Shown piece by piece: positions 1-8,542 of a stretch of DNA of 32,212 nt (the first letter of the stretch is position 1; the number at the start of each line of letters is the position of its first letter). Below the pieces are notes generated by a model. That model had not been told where the DNA came from, searched no databases, and saw only the letters and a program-made list of their open reading frames with translations. The position numbers were made by a program, and so were the translations under genes. The DNA comes from a virus. Where the stretch lies: positions 1-32,212 of IMG/VR virus record IMGVR_UViG_3300042691_036792; one strand, written 5' to 3'.

Positions 1-36
1 GCTAAGCAGGTAGGGGGGGTGGTCCAATCTCTGGAG

Positions 37-84
37 CCCCCAGCGGCCTAGACCGGCGTGCTTTCACATTCGGGGGTTTTTTTT
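37..84 (+). terminator. Possible hairpin plus T8 tract before the terminase genes
   Basis: A C5 run at 37-41 can pair with a G5 run at 72-76, and eight T residues follow at 77-84. The loop is about 30 bases, so this is a weak intrinsic terminator at best. It lies just before the packaging genes, where a cos site or late-operon leader could also be. Nothing else is recognisable in 1-89. Confidence 0.25.
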
Positions 85-89
85 CGGGG

Positions 90-557
90 ATGGTGATGGA
101 ATCACAGGAGGCGGCTGGGGTTGACCTGTTCGGTCTGCCTGTGGTGCCGATCAGGGACAGGCGCGGGCGCCCGTCTTATGCAAAAACCAAGGAAAATCAA
201 ATGTTTGTGGCGGCGCGCGCTGCTGCGGGGTGGTCGCATGAGCGGATCGCGACAGACATGGGGATAGATGACGACACGCTGCGCAAACATTTTTCGGGTG
301 AGCTGCAGAATGGCCGCGTCTATGTCGAGGGAATGATGATCGACGTTCTGACCCAGCGGATGCGTGAGGGGCATGTGCCGTCGATGCGGATGCTGAAGGA
401 TATCATCGACCCGCATCCCGACCGCGCACCGAAGGGTGCCGGGGAAAAGAAGGGCAAGACGCCTGTTCTGGGTAAGAAGGAAGCGGCGGTTGCGGCGGCG
501 AAGCTGCCGACAAAGGGCTGGGGCGACCTGCTGGATGGTGAAGGGACTGTCCAGTAA
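90..557 (+). CDS. Terminase small subunit (putative)
   Basis: This 155-aa protein probably recognises phage DNA and recruits the large terminase for packaging. It has a helix-turn-helix-like segment at about residues 45-75 (GWSHERIATDMGIDDDTLRKHF), then a helical part at about 80-110, and ends in a basic Lys-rich tail. Size, the N-terminal HTH and position directly before terL fit a small subunit, but sequence conservation in this family is low. The stop overlaps the ATG of the large subunit by one base, indicating translational coupling. A second ATG at 96, with GGGGA just upstream, is an equally likely start. Confidence 0.75.
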   Translation: MVMESQEAAGVDLFGLPVVPIRDRRGRPSYAKTKENQMFVAARAAAGWSHERIATDMGIDDDTLRKHFSGELQNGRVYVEGMMIDVLTQRMREGHVPSMRMLKDIIDPHPDRAPKGAGEKKGKTPVLGKKEAAVAAAKLPTKGWGDLLDGEGTVQ

Positions 558-2272
558 TGGCCTTTAACTTTGCCTGTCCCGACTGGGCAGAGAAGCTGGC
601 GCGGGGTGAGACGCCGATTGCCGATTTGCCGCTGGACATGGCGAAGGCCGAACGGGCCGTCGGTATCTTCAACAAGCTGCGGCTGCCGGATGTGATCGGG
701 CAGCCGGAGCTGCGTGAGGCGGCCGGGGAATGGATGCGCGACATTGTGCGCGCCGCCTTCGGGTCGATGGCCACCAGTGCGGCGGGGCCGGAAGTGCGCC
801 AGGTGGGCGAAATCTTCATCCTGGTGCCAAAGAAGAATTCGAAGACCACCAGTGCAGCGGCCATTGCGCTGACCTTTCTGCTGCTCAACAAGCGGCGCAA
901 TGCCGACATGCTGATCATCGGCCCGACGCAGAAGATCAGCGAAGTGGCCTTTGAACAGGCGCGCGGGATGATTGAAGCCGATCCTGACGGCTTTCTGCAG
1001 AAGCGTTTCCATGTGCAGGGTGGAAACATCAAGACGATCCGGGACAGGACAACCAATGCCCGCCTGATGGTGCGCACCTTTGGCATGGATGTTCTGACAG
1101 GGGTGAAGCCGATCTTTGCCCTGATCGACGAAATCCACATCCTGGGGTCGGTGCCCTATGCGGCGGATGTGATCCGGCAGATCCGGGGCGGGATGATGCC
1201 GTTTCCGGAATCGCTGCTGGTGATGATCACGACGCAGTCCGACCATCCGCCGGAAGGGGTGTTCAGGACCGAGCTGCACTATGCCCGTGGGGTGCGGGAC
1301 GGGAAGATCACCGAGCGGGTCAAGACGCTGCCGGTGCTGTACGAATTTCCGGAAGCGATCCAGATCAGCAAGGACAAGTCCTGGCTGAACCCGGATCTGT
1401 GGCACATGGTGACGCCCAATCTGGACCGGTCGATTGCGCTCGATGCGCTGCTGGATGGCTATGCGCGGGCCAAGGAAGACGGCACCGGCGAAATCATTGC
1501 CTGGGCGACGCAGCATCTGAATGTGGAAGTCGGGCTGGCGCTGCATTCGAACCGCTGGATCGGAGCGGATTTCTGGCAGGGGGCGAAAGACCCACTGCCG
1601 GTGACGCTGGAGTCGATCCGGGAGCGGTGTGATGTGGCGGTGGTGGGGATTGACGGCGGCGGGGCAGATGACCTGCTGGGGCTGTGCGTGACCGGGCGGT
1701 GCCGCGAGACGATGGCCTGGCTGGCCTGGTTTCATGCCTGGGCGCATCCGACAGTGCTGGAACGGCGGAAAGAGATTGTGCCGGTGCTGCGCGATTTCGA
1801 AGCGGCGGGCGACCTGACGATCTGCGCCTGGCCGACGCAGGATTTCGAAGAACTGACGCAGATGATCGGCGCGCTGAACGATGACCGGCTGTTGCCGGCA
1901 GAGGCCGCAATCGGCCTGGACCCGGCCGGGGTGGCGGCGCTGGTGGATGAGTTGACGCTGGCGGGCATTGCCCCGGCACAGATGGTGGCCGTGGGGCAGG
2001 GATACCGGCTGTCATCGGCGATCTGGGGCATGGAACGCAAGCTGATGGATGGCACGTTCCGCCATGGCGGGCAGCCGATGATGGCCTGGGTGCTGGGCAA
2101 TGCCCGTGCGGAACAGAAAGGGAATGCCGTGCTGATCACAAAAGAGACGGCAGGCAAGGCCAAGATCGACCCGCTGATGGCGGGGTTCAACGCTTTCGCG
2201 CTGATGGCACGGAATCCGCAGGCGGGGTGGGCGGCGTCTTACTTGGACACCGAAGAACTGCTGGTCCTGTGA
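557..2272 (+). CDS. terL: Terminase large subunit
   Basis: This is the ATP-driven packaging motor and headful/cos endonuclease, 571 aa, full length for the HK97-like TerL family. The ATPase domain shows a Walker A-like loop at about residues 89-97 (LVPKKNSKT) and Walker B at 187-192 (IFALIDE) with the catalytic Glu. An ITTQ coupling motif follows at about 224-227. The C-terminal RNase H-like nuclease starts with GIDGGGADD at about 365-372, where Asp366 is the expected metal ligand. The start overlaps the stop of the small-subunit gene and the stop overlaps the portal ATG (TGATG), so the packaging genes are translationally coupled. Confidence 0.95.
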   Translation: MAFNFACPDWAEKLARGETPIADLPLDMAKAERAVGIFNKLRLPDVIGQPELREAAGEWMRDIVRAAFGSMATSAAGPEVRQVGEIFILVPKKNSKTTSAAAIALTFLLLNKRRNADMLIIGPTQKISEVAFEQARGMIEADPDGFLQKRFHVQGGNIKTIRDRTTNARLMVRTFGMDVLTGVKPIFALIDEIHILGSVPYAADVIRQIRGGMMPFPESLLVMITTQSDHPPEGVFRTELHYARGVRDGKITERVKTLPVLYEFPEAIQISKDKSWLNPDLWHMVTPNLDRSIALDALLDGYARAKEDGTGEIIAWATQHLNVEVGLALHSNRWIGADFWQGAKDPLPVTLESIRERCDVAVVGIDGGGADDLLGLCVTGRCRETMAWLAWFHAWAHPTVLERRKEIVPVLRDFEAAGDLTICAWPTQDFEELTQMIGALNDDRLLPAEAAIGLDPAGVAALVDELTLAGIAPAQMVAVGQGYRLSSAIWGMERKLMDGTFRHGGQPMMAWVLGNARAEQKGNAVLITKETAGKAKIDPLMAGFNAFALMARNPQAGWAASYLDTEELLVL

Positions 2273-3495
2273 TGTTCGGTTTCCTGCGCAAGAACGCGGC
2301 AGTCACGCTGAACCAGCTGGCCGGAATGGCAGGCTGGGTGAGCTGGGGCACGTCTGCTGGCCTGCCGGTGAACGAGACGACGGCGCTGGACGTGCCTGCC
2401 GTGTTCTGCGCTGCCCGCGTCATTGCCGAGGGGCTGGGGCAGATGCCGATGCGCATTGTGCGCGACACGTTTGATGCCGGTACCGGGCTGGACCGGATGA
2501 AAATTGATCGCGAGCATTGGGCGCACCGGCTGCTGGCCGTCCGCCCGAACGAGTGGCAGACAAGTTTCGAGTTCCGCGAAGGCATGGTCTTCAACGCGGC
2601 CCTGGGTGTGGCGGCCATCGCGATCAAGAACATGATCGGCGGCGAGGTGCGCGAGTTGCTGCCAGTGCCGGTCGGGTCGTGGTCGGTTGAGCAACTGGCG
2701 GACTGGTCGCTGCGCTATCGCGTTGACTACAGCGACAAGACGCATGGCTATTTTTCGCGCGACGAGGTGTTCGTGCTGCGCGGACCGTCGATGGACGGGT
2801 TCAAGGCGCTTCCGGCAGTCAGGCTGGCGCGCGAGGCCATCGGGCTGTCGAAGGCGCTTGAGCGGCAGCAGGCAAAACTTGCCGGGAATGGCGGCAAGCC
2901 TTCGGGGGTGCTGTCGTATACGCAGCCGCTGAAGCCGGAAACGAAAGACAAGCTGCGCGAAAACTGGCAGGCGCGGTTCGGATCGAACGGGGAAGGCGGG
3001 ATTGCCATCCTAGACGGGGACGCATCGTTCCATACGATGACGATGACCAGTGTCGACGCGCAGTACATCGAGACGCGGCGCATGCAGATCGAAGAGATTG
3101 CCCGGGTGTTCCGTGTGCAGCCGATCATGATGATGCAGTCCGACAAGGCGCAGACCTTTGCCAGCGCAGAGCAGATGTTCCGCAATCACGTGGTGCACAC
3201 GCTTGGGCCCTGGATTGCCCGGTTCGAAGAGGCAGCAAACCGCGACATTCTGGCCAATGAAACCGGACTTCGCGTGGACCTGGACGAGCGCAACCTGCTG
3301 CGCGGCGATTTCAAGGATCAGGCCGAGTATTACGCCAAGGCCCTGGGTGCCGGCGGCACACCGGCATGGATGACGCAGAACGAGGTCAGGGCCGAAATTG
3401 GCCTGAACCCGGTAGAGGACGACAGTGCGAACCGGCTTTCCGCCGGCGCGATGAACCCCGGCCCCGCGCCGGAAGGGGCGCAGAATGGAGTTTAA
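2272..3495 (+). CDS. Portal protein, HK97 family
   Basis: This protein forms the dodecameric portal ring at the capsid vertex. It has 407 aa from the ATG at 2272 (protein starts MFGFLRKNAAVT). The open frame extends 45 bases upstream, but that part lies within terL, and the TGATG overlap makes 2272 the likely start. Family features are the early conserved block with NETTALDVPAVFCAARVIAE, a central region ending in KPSGVLSY, and the C-terminal segment IEEIARVFRVQPIMM that is typical of HK97 portals. The last 11 bases overlap the prohead protease. Confidence 0.93.
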   Translation: MFGFLRKNAAVTLNQLAGMAGWVSWGTSAGLPVNETTALDVPAVFCAARVIAEGLGQMPMRIVRDTFDAGTGLDRMKIDREHWAHRLLAVRPNEWQTSFEFREGMVFNAALGVAAIAIKNMIGGEVRELLPVPVGSWSVEQLADWSLRYRVDYSDKTHGYFSRDEVFVLRGPSMDGFKALPAVRLAREAIGLSKALERQQAKLAGNGGKPSGVLSYTQPLKPETKDKLRENWQARFGSNGEGGIAILDGDASFHTMTMTSVDAQYIETRRMQIEEIARVFRVQPIMMMQSDKAQTFASAEQMFRNHVVHTLGPWIARFEEAANRDILANETGLRVDLDERNLLRGDFKDQAEYYAKALGAGGTPAWMTQNEVRAEIGLNPVEDDSANRLSAGAMNPGPAPEGAQNGV

Positions 3496-4102
3496 GCACC
3501 TTTCCATCGAGTGGAAAGCCGACGATCAGGGCCAGATCGAGGGCTATGGGTCGGTCTTCGACACGGTTGATTTTGGCGGTGACATCATCGCGCCGGGCGC
3601 GTTCAAGCAGTCGCTGAACAGCGGACGGCGCGTGAAAATGCTGTTTCAGCACGATGCATCTTCGGTTGTCGGCGTCTGGAACACCATGGAAGAGGACGCC
3701 AAGGGGCTGCGCGTGGCGGGCCGGATGCTGACGACCGTGCGCGCGGGTGCCGAGGCTTACGAACTGGTCAAGGCGGGTGCCATCGACGGGCTGTCGATTG
3801 GCTATCGCACGGTCAAGAGCATGGATCGCAACGGCAAGCGGGTGATCATGCAGGCGGACCTTTGGGAAGTGTCCCTGGTGACGTTCCCGATGAACGAAAT
3901 GGCGCGGATCGACGCGGTGAAGGCTGCCGGTCTAAGCGAAAGAGAGTTGGAACGGATGCTCACGCGGGACGCTGGGCTTTCCCGTTCCGTAGCTCTTGCC
4001 CTGATGGGCGGGGGCTACAACGGCATCAAGGCCATGCGGGACGCTGGCGATGATGGCGCGGAAGAAGTCGCAAGCCTGCTGAGGCTTCGCACATCCCTGT
4101 AA
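3485..4102 (+). CDS. HK97-type prohead (maturation) protease
   Basis: This serine protease (S78 family) cleaves the capsid delta domain during prohead maturation. It has 205 aa. Conserved elements are the EGYGSVFDTVD start, the invasion of PGAFKQSL, the catalytic His56 in KMLFQHD and the catalytic Ser104 in DGLSIGY, followed by the WEVSLVTFPMN block. A C-terminal extension of about 60 residues (SEREL onward, largely helical) could act as an internal scaffold or targeting tail. It overlaps the portal gene and sits immediately before the capsid gene, the canonical order. Confidence 0.93.
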   Translation: MEFKHLSIEWKADDQGQIEGYGSVFDTVDFGGDIIAPGAFKQSLNSGRRVKMLFQHDASSVVGVWNTMEEDAKGLRVAGRMLTTVRAGAEAYELVKAGAIDGLSIGYRTVKSMDRNGKRVIMQADLWEVSLVTFPMNEMARIDAVKAAGLSERELERMLTRDAGLSRSVALALMGGGYNGIKAMRDAGDDGAEEVASLLRLRTSL

Positions 4103-4124
4103 TCGCCATTAGAGGAGTTTTCCC

Positions 4125-5378
4125 ATGGCATTTGACGATCTGAAGCCCCTCATCGAGGAGGGCAACAAGACCATTGCGGCCATTCGCGCCGAAGTGGAAG
4201 GCGTGAAGCAGGCCGATGTTCTGACCGAGCAGAAGATCGCCCGCATGGAAGCCGACCTGGCGGCAACGCTGAAGGCGAAGCAGGACGCCGATCTGGCGCT
4301 GAAGGCGCTGGAAAACCGCCTGGCCGAGATCGAGACGAAGGGCAACCGCCCCGGATCGACTGCGGCAACGCAGAAAGCCGCTGAAGAGCACAAGGCGGCC
4401 TTCATCGACTTCATGCGCAAGGGCAGCAACGGCGGGGCTATGGACCGGCTGTACGACCTGCAGCAGAAGGCCGCCGACGTGCGGACGACGGTCGGTGCGT
4501 CGGGCGGTTTTGCGCTGCCCAAGGAAATCGCAGATCAGGTCTACAAGATGATCCTTGACGTGTCGCCGATCCGGTCGATTGCGCGTGTCGTGACCACCGG
4601 GACGACCGACTACCACCAGGTCGTCAATCGCGGCGGTCTGGCAGCGGAATGGGTGGGCGAAGTCAGCGCGCGGACGCTGGCAACGGCCACTTCCGATTAT
4701 GGCGATGTTGCGCCTACCTTCGGCGAACTGTCGGCTGTGCCGGAAGCAACCCGGCATTCGATCAACGACCTGTTTTTCGATGTCGAAGCAGAACTGGTGC
4801 GGGATGGGGGGGAGCGCTTCGCAATCGCGGAAGGCATCGCGTTCATCTCGGGATCTGGGACCAACCAGCCGACCGGCTTTCTGACCGGCACGCCGGTTGT
4901 CACGGGCGATGCCGCGCGGGCGTTCGGCGTGCTGCAGTACTTTTTCACCGGTGCGGCCAGCGCATTGTCGGCAAACCCCTGGGACAACCTGAAAGACATG
5001 CTGTACGGGCTGAAAGCCGGTTATCGCCAGAATGCTTCGTGGGTGATGAACAGTCTTGTTCTGGCGGCCCATGCCAAGGTGAAAGACACGACCGGGCAAT
5101 ATCTGCTGACGCCGGCCGTGCGCGAAGGTGACCCCGACACCATGCTGGGCAAGCGCATTGTGGTTGCCGAGGACATGCCGAACGTGGGCGCGGGCGCTTT
5201 TCCGATTGCCTGCGGCGACTTTTCGCGGGGCTATCTGATCGCCGACATTCCCGGACTGTGGATGGTGCGCGACGAAATCACGAAAACGGGCTGGGTGCGG
5301 TTCCCGATGGCAAAGCGCGTCGGTGGCCGGGTTCTGGATTCGGCGGCAATCAAGCTGCTGCGGGTCGCCACGTCCTGA
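4125..5378 (+). CDS. Major capsid protein, HK97 fold
   Basis: This is the main shell subunit, 417 aa, preceded by a good ribosome site (AGAGGAG, 4110s). Residues 1-105 form a charged, coiled-coil delta domain that acts as scaffold and should be removed by the upstream protease. The mature part begins near the ADVRTTVGASGGFALP block and carries the conserved N-arm/E-loop region, including RGGLAAEWVGE. The C-terminal FRVPMAKR-like stretch (VRFPMAKRVGGRVLDSAAI) fits the P-domain end. A strong hairpin just downstream separates it from the connector genes. Confidence 0.95.
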   Translation: MAFDDLKPLIEEGNKTIAAIRAEVEGVKQADVLTEQKIARMEADLAATLKAKQDADLALKALENRLAEIETKGNRPGSTAATQKAAEEHKAAFIDFMRKGSNGGAMDRLYDLQQKAADVRTTVGASGGFALPKEIADQVYKMILDVSPIRSIARVVTTGTTDYHQVVNRGGLAAEWVGEVSARTLATATSDYGDVAPTFGELSAVPEATRHSINDLFFDVEAELVRDGGERFAIAEGIAFISGSGTNQPTGFLTGTPVVTGDAARAFGVLQYFFTGAASALSANPWDNLKDMLYGLKAGYRQNASWVMNSLVLAAHAKVKDTTGQYLLTPAVREGDPDTMLGKRIVVAEDMPNVGAGAFPIACGDFSRGYLIADIPGLWMVRDEITKTGWVRFPMAKRVGGRVLDSAAIKLLRVATS

Positions 5379-5392
5379 TCAGAATTGTCAGA

Positions 5393-5413
5393 GGGGGCGG
5401 CAAAACCGCCCCC
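5393..5413 (+). terminator. Strong hairpin after the capsid gene
   Basis: There is a perfect 8-bp GC stem (GGGGGCGG/CCGCCCCC) with a five-base loop CAAAA, between the capsid stop and the next gene. It is not followed by a T tract, so it is more likely an mRNA 3'-stabilising structure or attenuator than a complete intrinsic terminator. Its position fits the need for more capsid mRNA than connector mRNA. Confidence 0.6.
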
Positions 5414-5439
5414 TTCACCATTCCGGCAAGGAGACGGCC

Positions 5440-6003
5440 ATGAAACTGGAACGCATCGTTGCGCCCGCCACGCTGTTGCTGTCGCTAAGTGAGGCCAAGG
5501 ATCAATGCCGCGTCGACAACGATGCGGAAGACGGGCTGATTTCCGACTACATTGCCGCCGCTACCGCTTATCTGGATGCCCGTGACGGTGTTCTGGGCGA
5601 GGCTTTGGTGACGCAGACCTGGAGGGTCACACTGGCAACCGCCCCGGATGGTGATTTCAAGTTGCCGCTTGGGCCTGTGCAGACAGTCGTGCAGATTCGC
5701 TATGTCGACCCTGCAGGTATTGAGCAGACATTCGCCGGCGCGCAGTATCGGCTTGTTTCCAACGTGATCGAACTGGTGGCCGGTGCGAGTTGGCCCGCCG
5801 TAGCGGATCGGGCCTCTGCATTCTGGGTGGATTTTGTGGCCGGTTATGGCGCGGCTGCGGCGGTGCCTGAGACAATCCGGCATTTGGCGCGCACGATGGT
5901 TGCCCAAATGTACGACCGCCGCATGCCAACAGGCGACGGAGAGCTTTCGCCGGTGTTCAAGCATCTGCTTGCGGCCTCGCGGTCTGATCGCGGGCTGTTC
6001 TGA
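5440..6003 (+). CDS. Head-tail connector, gp6/phiE125 gp8-like
   Basis: This protein probably forms the adaptor ring docking onto the portal. It has 187 aa from the ATG at 5440, with AGGAG ten bases upstream. The frame is open further upstream to 5323 but that part lies within the capsid gene and hairpin. The N-terminal segment (LLSLSEAKDQCRVDNDAEDGLI) followed by an alpha-helical YIAAATAYLDAR is the hallmark of this family. A beta-rich middle and a C-terminal helix with VAQMYDRR follow. It is located where connectors normally sit, after the capsid. Confidence 0.82.
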   Translation: MKLERIVAPATLLLSLSEAKDQCRVDNDAEDGLISDYIAAATAYLDARDGVLGEALVTQTWRVTLATAPDGDFKLPLGPVQTVVQIRYVDPAGIEQTFAGAQYRLVSNVIELVAGASWPAVADRASAFWVDFVAGYGAAAAVPETIRHLARTMVAQMYDRRMPTGDGELSPVFKHLLAASRSDRGLF

Positions 6004-6067
6004 TGCAAGCCGGGGCGCTGGATCGGTCCGCGCATGGATGACCCCGCCGGGCCGGTGCCCAGGGTGC

Positions 6068-6097
6068 CTGCCACAGGCATCTGACAGACCCTGCCAG
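6068..6097. repeat. 30-nt direct repeat, left copy
   Basis: It begins CTGCCACAG, then four variable bases, then the 17-base core CTGACAGACCCTGCCAG. It matches the copy at 6345-6374 at 27 of 30 positions, with all differences in the four-base spacer. The two copies flank the small gene at 6166-6318. Confidence 0.85.
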
Positions 6098-6165
6098 ACA
6101 TCTGAGATCGTCTGACGACGGGCGGCGGGGCAACTCGCCGTGTCTGTGAGCCGGTGGAGAACGCC

Positions 6166-6318
6166 ATGCTGAAGTTGCTGAAATGGTTTCTGCCGCCGCC
6201 GATGCAGGTGATCCTGATCGAGGGTTATCGGGCGAAGGGACCGTTCGGACCGCGTCCGCTGGTGCTGCCCGTGGCGAAATCTTCGGTCGTCAGGCAGCCG
6301 AACAGCCGACCTTTCTGA
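6166..6318 (+). CDS. Small protein of unknown function (50 aa)
   Basis: No family is recognised. The ATG at 6166 is preceded by GGTGGAG at good spacing. The N-terminus MLKLLKWFLPPPMQVILIEG is hydrophobic and basic, possibly amphipathic and membrane-associated. The rest is Pro/Arg-rich and lacks acidic residues. It is the only coding candidate in the 420-base interval between connector and decoration genes, and it is flanked by 30-nt direct repeats. That suggests a separately acquired moron-like cassette. It could also be a remnant of a longer gene. Confidence 0.5.
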   Translation: MLKLLKWFLPPPMQVILIEGYRAKGPFGPRPLVLPVAKSSVVRQPNSRPF

Positions 6319-6344
6319 ACCCGCCCGGCCAAGGCCGGGAGCAT

Positions 6345-6374
6345 CTGCCACAGATTTCTGACAGACCCTGCCAG
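6345..6374. repeat. 30-nt direct repeat, right copy
   Basis: This is the partner of the repeat at 6068-6097, with an identical 17-base core and identical first nine bases. Distance between copies is 277 bases. It lies 48 bases before the next structural gene. Confidence 0.85.
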
Positions 6375-6422
6375 CCCGTGACCGGCTGATGCGGGGTGCA
6401 CCCTATCATCAAGGAGACGATC

Positions 6423-6947
6423 ATGACGGTATCTGCCAAGCTTTCGGCCATTTTCGAGGCCACGCAGCTGGGGGCCCATGATTACGGGGGGCCGAATTTC
6501 AGCGCCGTTGTGCAGGATGTGCTGCAGTTTTCTATGGGTGGCGGTCCGGGGCAGGCGAACCTGCTGTTTGTCGATGAACGCACCCTGGCATCGGCGGCGA
6601 ATGATGATCTGGACCTGAACGGCACGGCGCTGCAGACGGTCTATGGGGTGAATATCGCGGCCGCGACGCTGGTGGGGGCGCTGATCATCAATGCGCCGAA
6701 GCTGGCCAGTGCGCCGCCGAACACCACCAACCTGACCGTGGGCGGCGGCACCAGCCCGATCACCACCTTCATGGGCGGCACGACCCCGACCTTCGGCCCG
6801 ATCCGTCCGGGCGGTTTCCTGTTCTTCGGCTGCGATGCGGTGGGCGGGTTCGGGGCGATTGTCGCAGGCACGGCGGATATTCTGCGGATTTCCAACTCTG
6901 CCGGGGCTGCGGCCACCTATCAGATCGCCCTGCTGCTGCGCAGCTGA
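6423..6947 (+). CDS. Putative capsid decoration / minor structural protein
   Basis: The protein has 174 aa from the ATG at 6423, with AAGGAG seven bases upstream. An earlier in-frame ATG at 6396 has no such site. It is rich in Gly, Ala and beta-branched residues. A VDERTLASAANDDLDLNG segment is followed by LIINAPKLA and PGGFLFFGCDAVG, then TADILRISNSAGAAATYQI. This pattern recurs in phage virion proteins encoded near the capsid and predicts a beta-barrel. Decoration of the head is my inference. It might instead be a head-fibre component. Confidence 0.55.
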   Translation: MTVSAKLSAIFEATQLGAHDYGGPNFSAVVQDVLQFSMGGGPGQANLLFVDERTLASAANDDLDLNGTALQTVYGVNIAAATLVGALIINAPKLASAPPNTTNLTVGGGTSPITTFMGGTTPTFGPIRPGGFLFFGCDAVGGFGAIVAGTADILRISNSAGAAATYQIALLLRS

Positions 6948-7276
6948 TGGAGGCGGGCAAGCTTGACCGGCGGGTGCAGTTCCGCCGGTTCACCCCCAGC
7001 GATGACGGTTTTGCCACGGTTGAGTCCTGGGCCGATCACGGGCCGCCGGTCTGGGCGGAACGCCGGTTCGTGTCGGACCGGGAACAGGTTGCGGCGGCAC
7101 AGGTGGCAGCCCGCATCACCGCGCGGTTTCTGGTGCGCTGGTCAGACCTGACCGGGGCGATCACGCCAAAGGACCGGCTGATCTGCGAAGGCCGGGAATA
7201 TGACATCACCGGTGTCAAAGAGATCGGACGGCACGAGGGCGTGGAGATCACGGCGGCGGCGCGGGCCGACCGATGA
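6947..7276 (+). CDS. Head closure / head-tail adaptor protein
   Basis: This is a 109-aa SPP1 gp16-like head-closure (PF05521-type) protein that seals the neck after packaging. The recognisable frame is GKLDRRVQFRRF at the start, VWAERRFVSDREQ in the middle, then RFLVRWSD and EGREYDITGVKEIGRHEGVEIT at the end, all characteristic of this beta-barrel family. Start and stop overlap neighbours on both sides (TGATG upstream, ATGA downstream). Confidence 0.88.
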   Translation: MEAGKLDRRVQFRRFTPSDDGFATVESWADHGPPVWAERRFVSDREQVAAAQVAARITARFLVRWSDLTGAITPKDRLICEGREYDITGVKEIGRHEGVEITAAARADR

Positions 7277-7698
7277 CGATGGAATTCAACGTTGCCGGGT
7301 TCAAGGAGCTGGCGGCGATGCTGGAGCGCCTGGATTCGGTGCGGCGGGAAGAGGGGGCGCTGACGCGCGCCATGATCAAGGCGGTGGAACCGACCGCCGA
7401 TCTGACCCGAGCCCTGGTGCCGGTGCGCACCGGCAATCTGCGCCGGTCGATCACGGTCAGCGACAAGCTGAAGGGCCGGACAAAGGAGGCCGGGATCACG
7501 GCGGTCTATCTGGGCACGTCCTATGGGCTGGGTCAGGGCGGGCGGCACGGGCATCTGGTGGAGTTCGGCACGAAGCATTCCCGGCCGCGCCCGTTCCTGC
7601 GGCCCGCCTGGGATCAGGACAGCCGGGCGATGCTGCTGCGGTTGGCGGATGAATTGCGGCTGCAGATTGAAAACGCGGTCAAGCGGAAGGGGCGCTGA
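7273..7698 (+). CDS. HK97 gp10-like neck / tail completion protein
   Basis: The protein has 141 aa. It contains the family signature of a helical N-terminus, LVPVRTGNLRRSI, a central beta strand ending YLGTSYGLG, and HLVEFGTKHSRPRPFLRPAW near the C-terminus. Members join the head-closure ring to the tail terminator. The ATG overlaps the previous stop and is followed by a second ATG two codons later. Confidence 0.9.
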   Translation: MTMEFNVAGFKELAAMLERLDSVRREEGALTRAMIKAVEPTADLTRALVPVRTGNLRRSITVSDKLKGRTKEAGITAVYLGTSYGLGQGGRHGHLVEFGTKHSRPRPFLRPAWDQDSRAMLLRLADELRLQIENAVKRKGR

Positions 7699-7700
7699 GC

Positions 7701-8087
7701 ATGGAAGAGGCGCTGCGCGCGATGCTGGGCGCTGTTCCGGCCATTTCGGCCCGGGTGGCCGCGCGGATCGACTGGGGGCTGGCCCCGCAGGGACAGGCCT
7801 TGCCCTGCATTACGCTGACGGTAGTGACGGACGGCCCGGTTGATCACAGCCTGGACGGGCCGGGGCTGTCGCGGGCGCGGGTGCAGGTGGATTGCTGGGG
7901 CGAAACCTATCGTGAGGCCAAGGTGCTGTCGCGGGCGGTCAGGACCGCGCTGGATGCCTGGCAGGGCGGCGTGATCACAGGGGCATTTCTGGCGGGTGCG
8001 GGTGCGCGCGATCTGCCCGACGACGACGGCGTGACGGAAATTCACCGCGTCACGATGGACTTCATCATCAACTATCACTTCGGCTGA
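7701..8087 (+). CDS. Tail terminator/completion protein (DUF3168-like)
   Basis: The protein has 128 aa and resembles the gp17-like tail completion family. Short helices at the N-terminus (EEALRAMLGAVP) are followed by a PCITLTVV strand, LSRARVQVDCWGETY, a helix with REAKVLSRAVRTAL, and a C-terminal IHRVTMDFIINY strand. It should cap the tail tube after length determination. It lies in the expected slot between the gp10-like protein and the tail tube. Confidence 0.82.
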   Translation: MEEALRAMLGAVPAISARVAARIDWGLAPQGQALPCITLTVVTDGPVDHSLDGPGLSRARVQVDCWGETYREAKVLSRAVRTALDAWQGGVITGAFLAGAGARDLPDDDGVTEIHRVTMDFIINYHFG

Positions 8088-8098
8088 GGAGAAAGCCA

Positions 8099-8542
8099 AT
8101 GACGAAACAGACAATCGCCTGGGGCGGCAAGGTCGAGCGGTCGCTCACCGGTGCTGCGAACAGCTTTACCCGCATCCCGGAATGCAAGGGGCTGCCGGTA
8201 CCGCAGGTGTCGACGGAGTACCAGGATGCGACAAGCCTGGATTCGGTCGGCGGGTTCCGGGAGTATGTGAAGGGCCTGAAAGACGCAGGCGAAATCACCG
8301 TCAATGCCGGGTACACGCCGCTGGGTTATGAACAGCAGCTGGCAGATCAGGCATCGAACACGCCGGCCTATTACCGGGTCACGATGCCGCTGTCACCGGG
8401 CCAGACAACCGGTGATCTGTTCGAATTCCAGGGCTATCCGACGCCATCCCTGCAGGCGGATGATGTCGGCGCGCTGATCGGCATGTCGGTGGTGATCCGC
8501 ATCACCGGGGCGGTCATCTGGACCAAGGGTGCCGGGGCGTGA
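8099..8542 (+). CDS. Major tail tube protein
   Basis: The protein has 147 aa, with a strong ribosome site (GAGGAG) before the ATG. The sequence is beta-rich with moderate charge. GAANSFTRIPECKGLPVP is followed by strands around EITVNAGYTPLG, FEFQGYPTPS and VVIRITGAVIW. Size and position directly before the frameshifting chaperone genes indicate the siphovirus tail tube subunit. The stop codon overlaps the GTG start of the next gene. Confidence 0.85.
   Translation: MTKQTIAWGGKVERSLTGAANSFTRIPECKGLPVPQVSTEYQDATSLDSVGGFREYVKGLKDAGEITVNAGYTPLGYEQQLADQASNTPAYYRVTMPLSPGQTTGDLFEFQGYPTPSLQADDVGALIGMSVVIRITGAVIWTKGAGA

Noticed and set aside
13-19. G7 run near the left end as a cos or attachment site
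   Set aside because: A short run alone is not evidence. No matching end or repeat is visible at the right edge of the window.
320-1747. Long open frame on the minus strand opposite the terminase genes
   Set aside because: It has Arg/Pro/His-rich composition typical of antisense reading of GC-rich genes, no ribosome site, and the plus strand has a certain TerL.
2227-2271. Upstream start for the portal protein
   Set aside because: The 15 extra codons lie inside terL. The TGATG overlap and conserved family start favour 2272.
4026-5099. Long minus-strand frame opposite the capsid gene
   Set aside because: Same shadow composition. The plus strand encodes an unmistakable major capsid protein.
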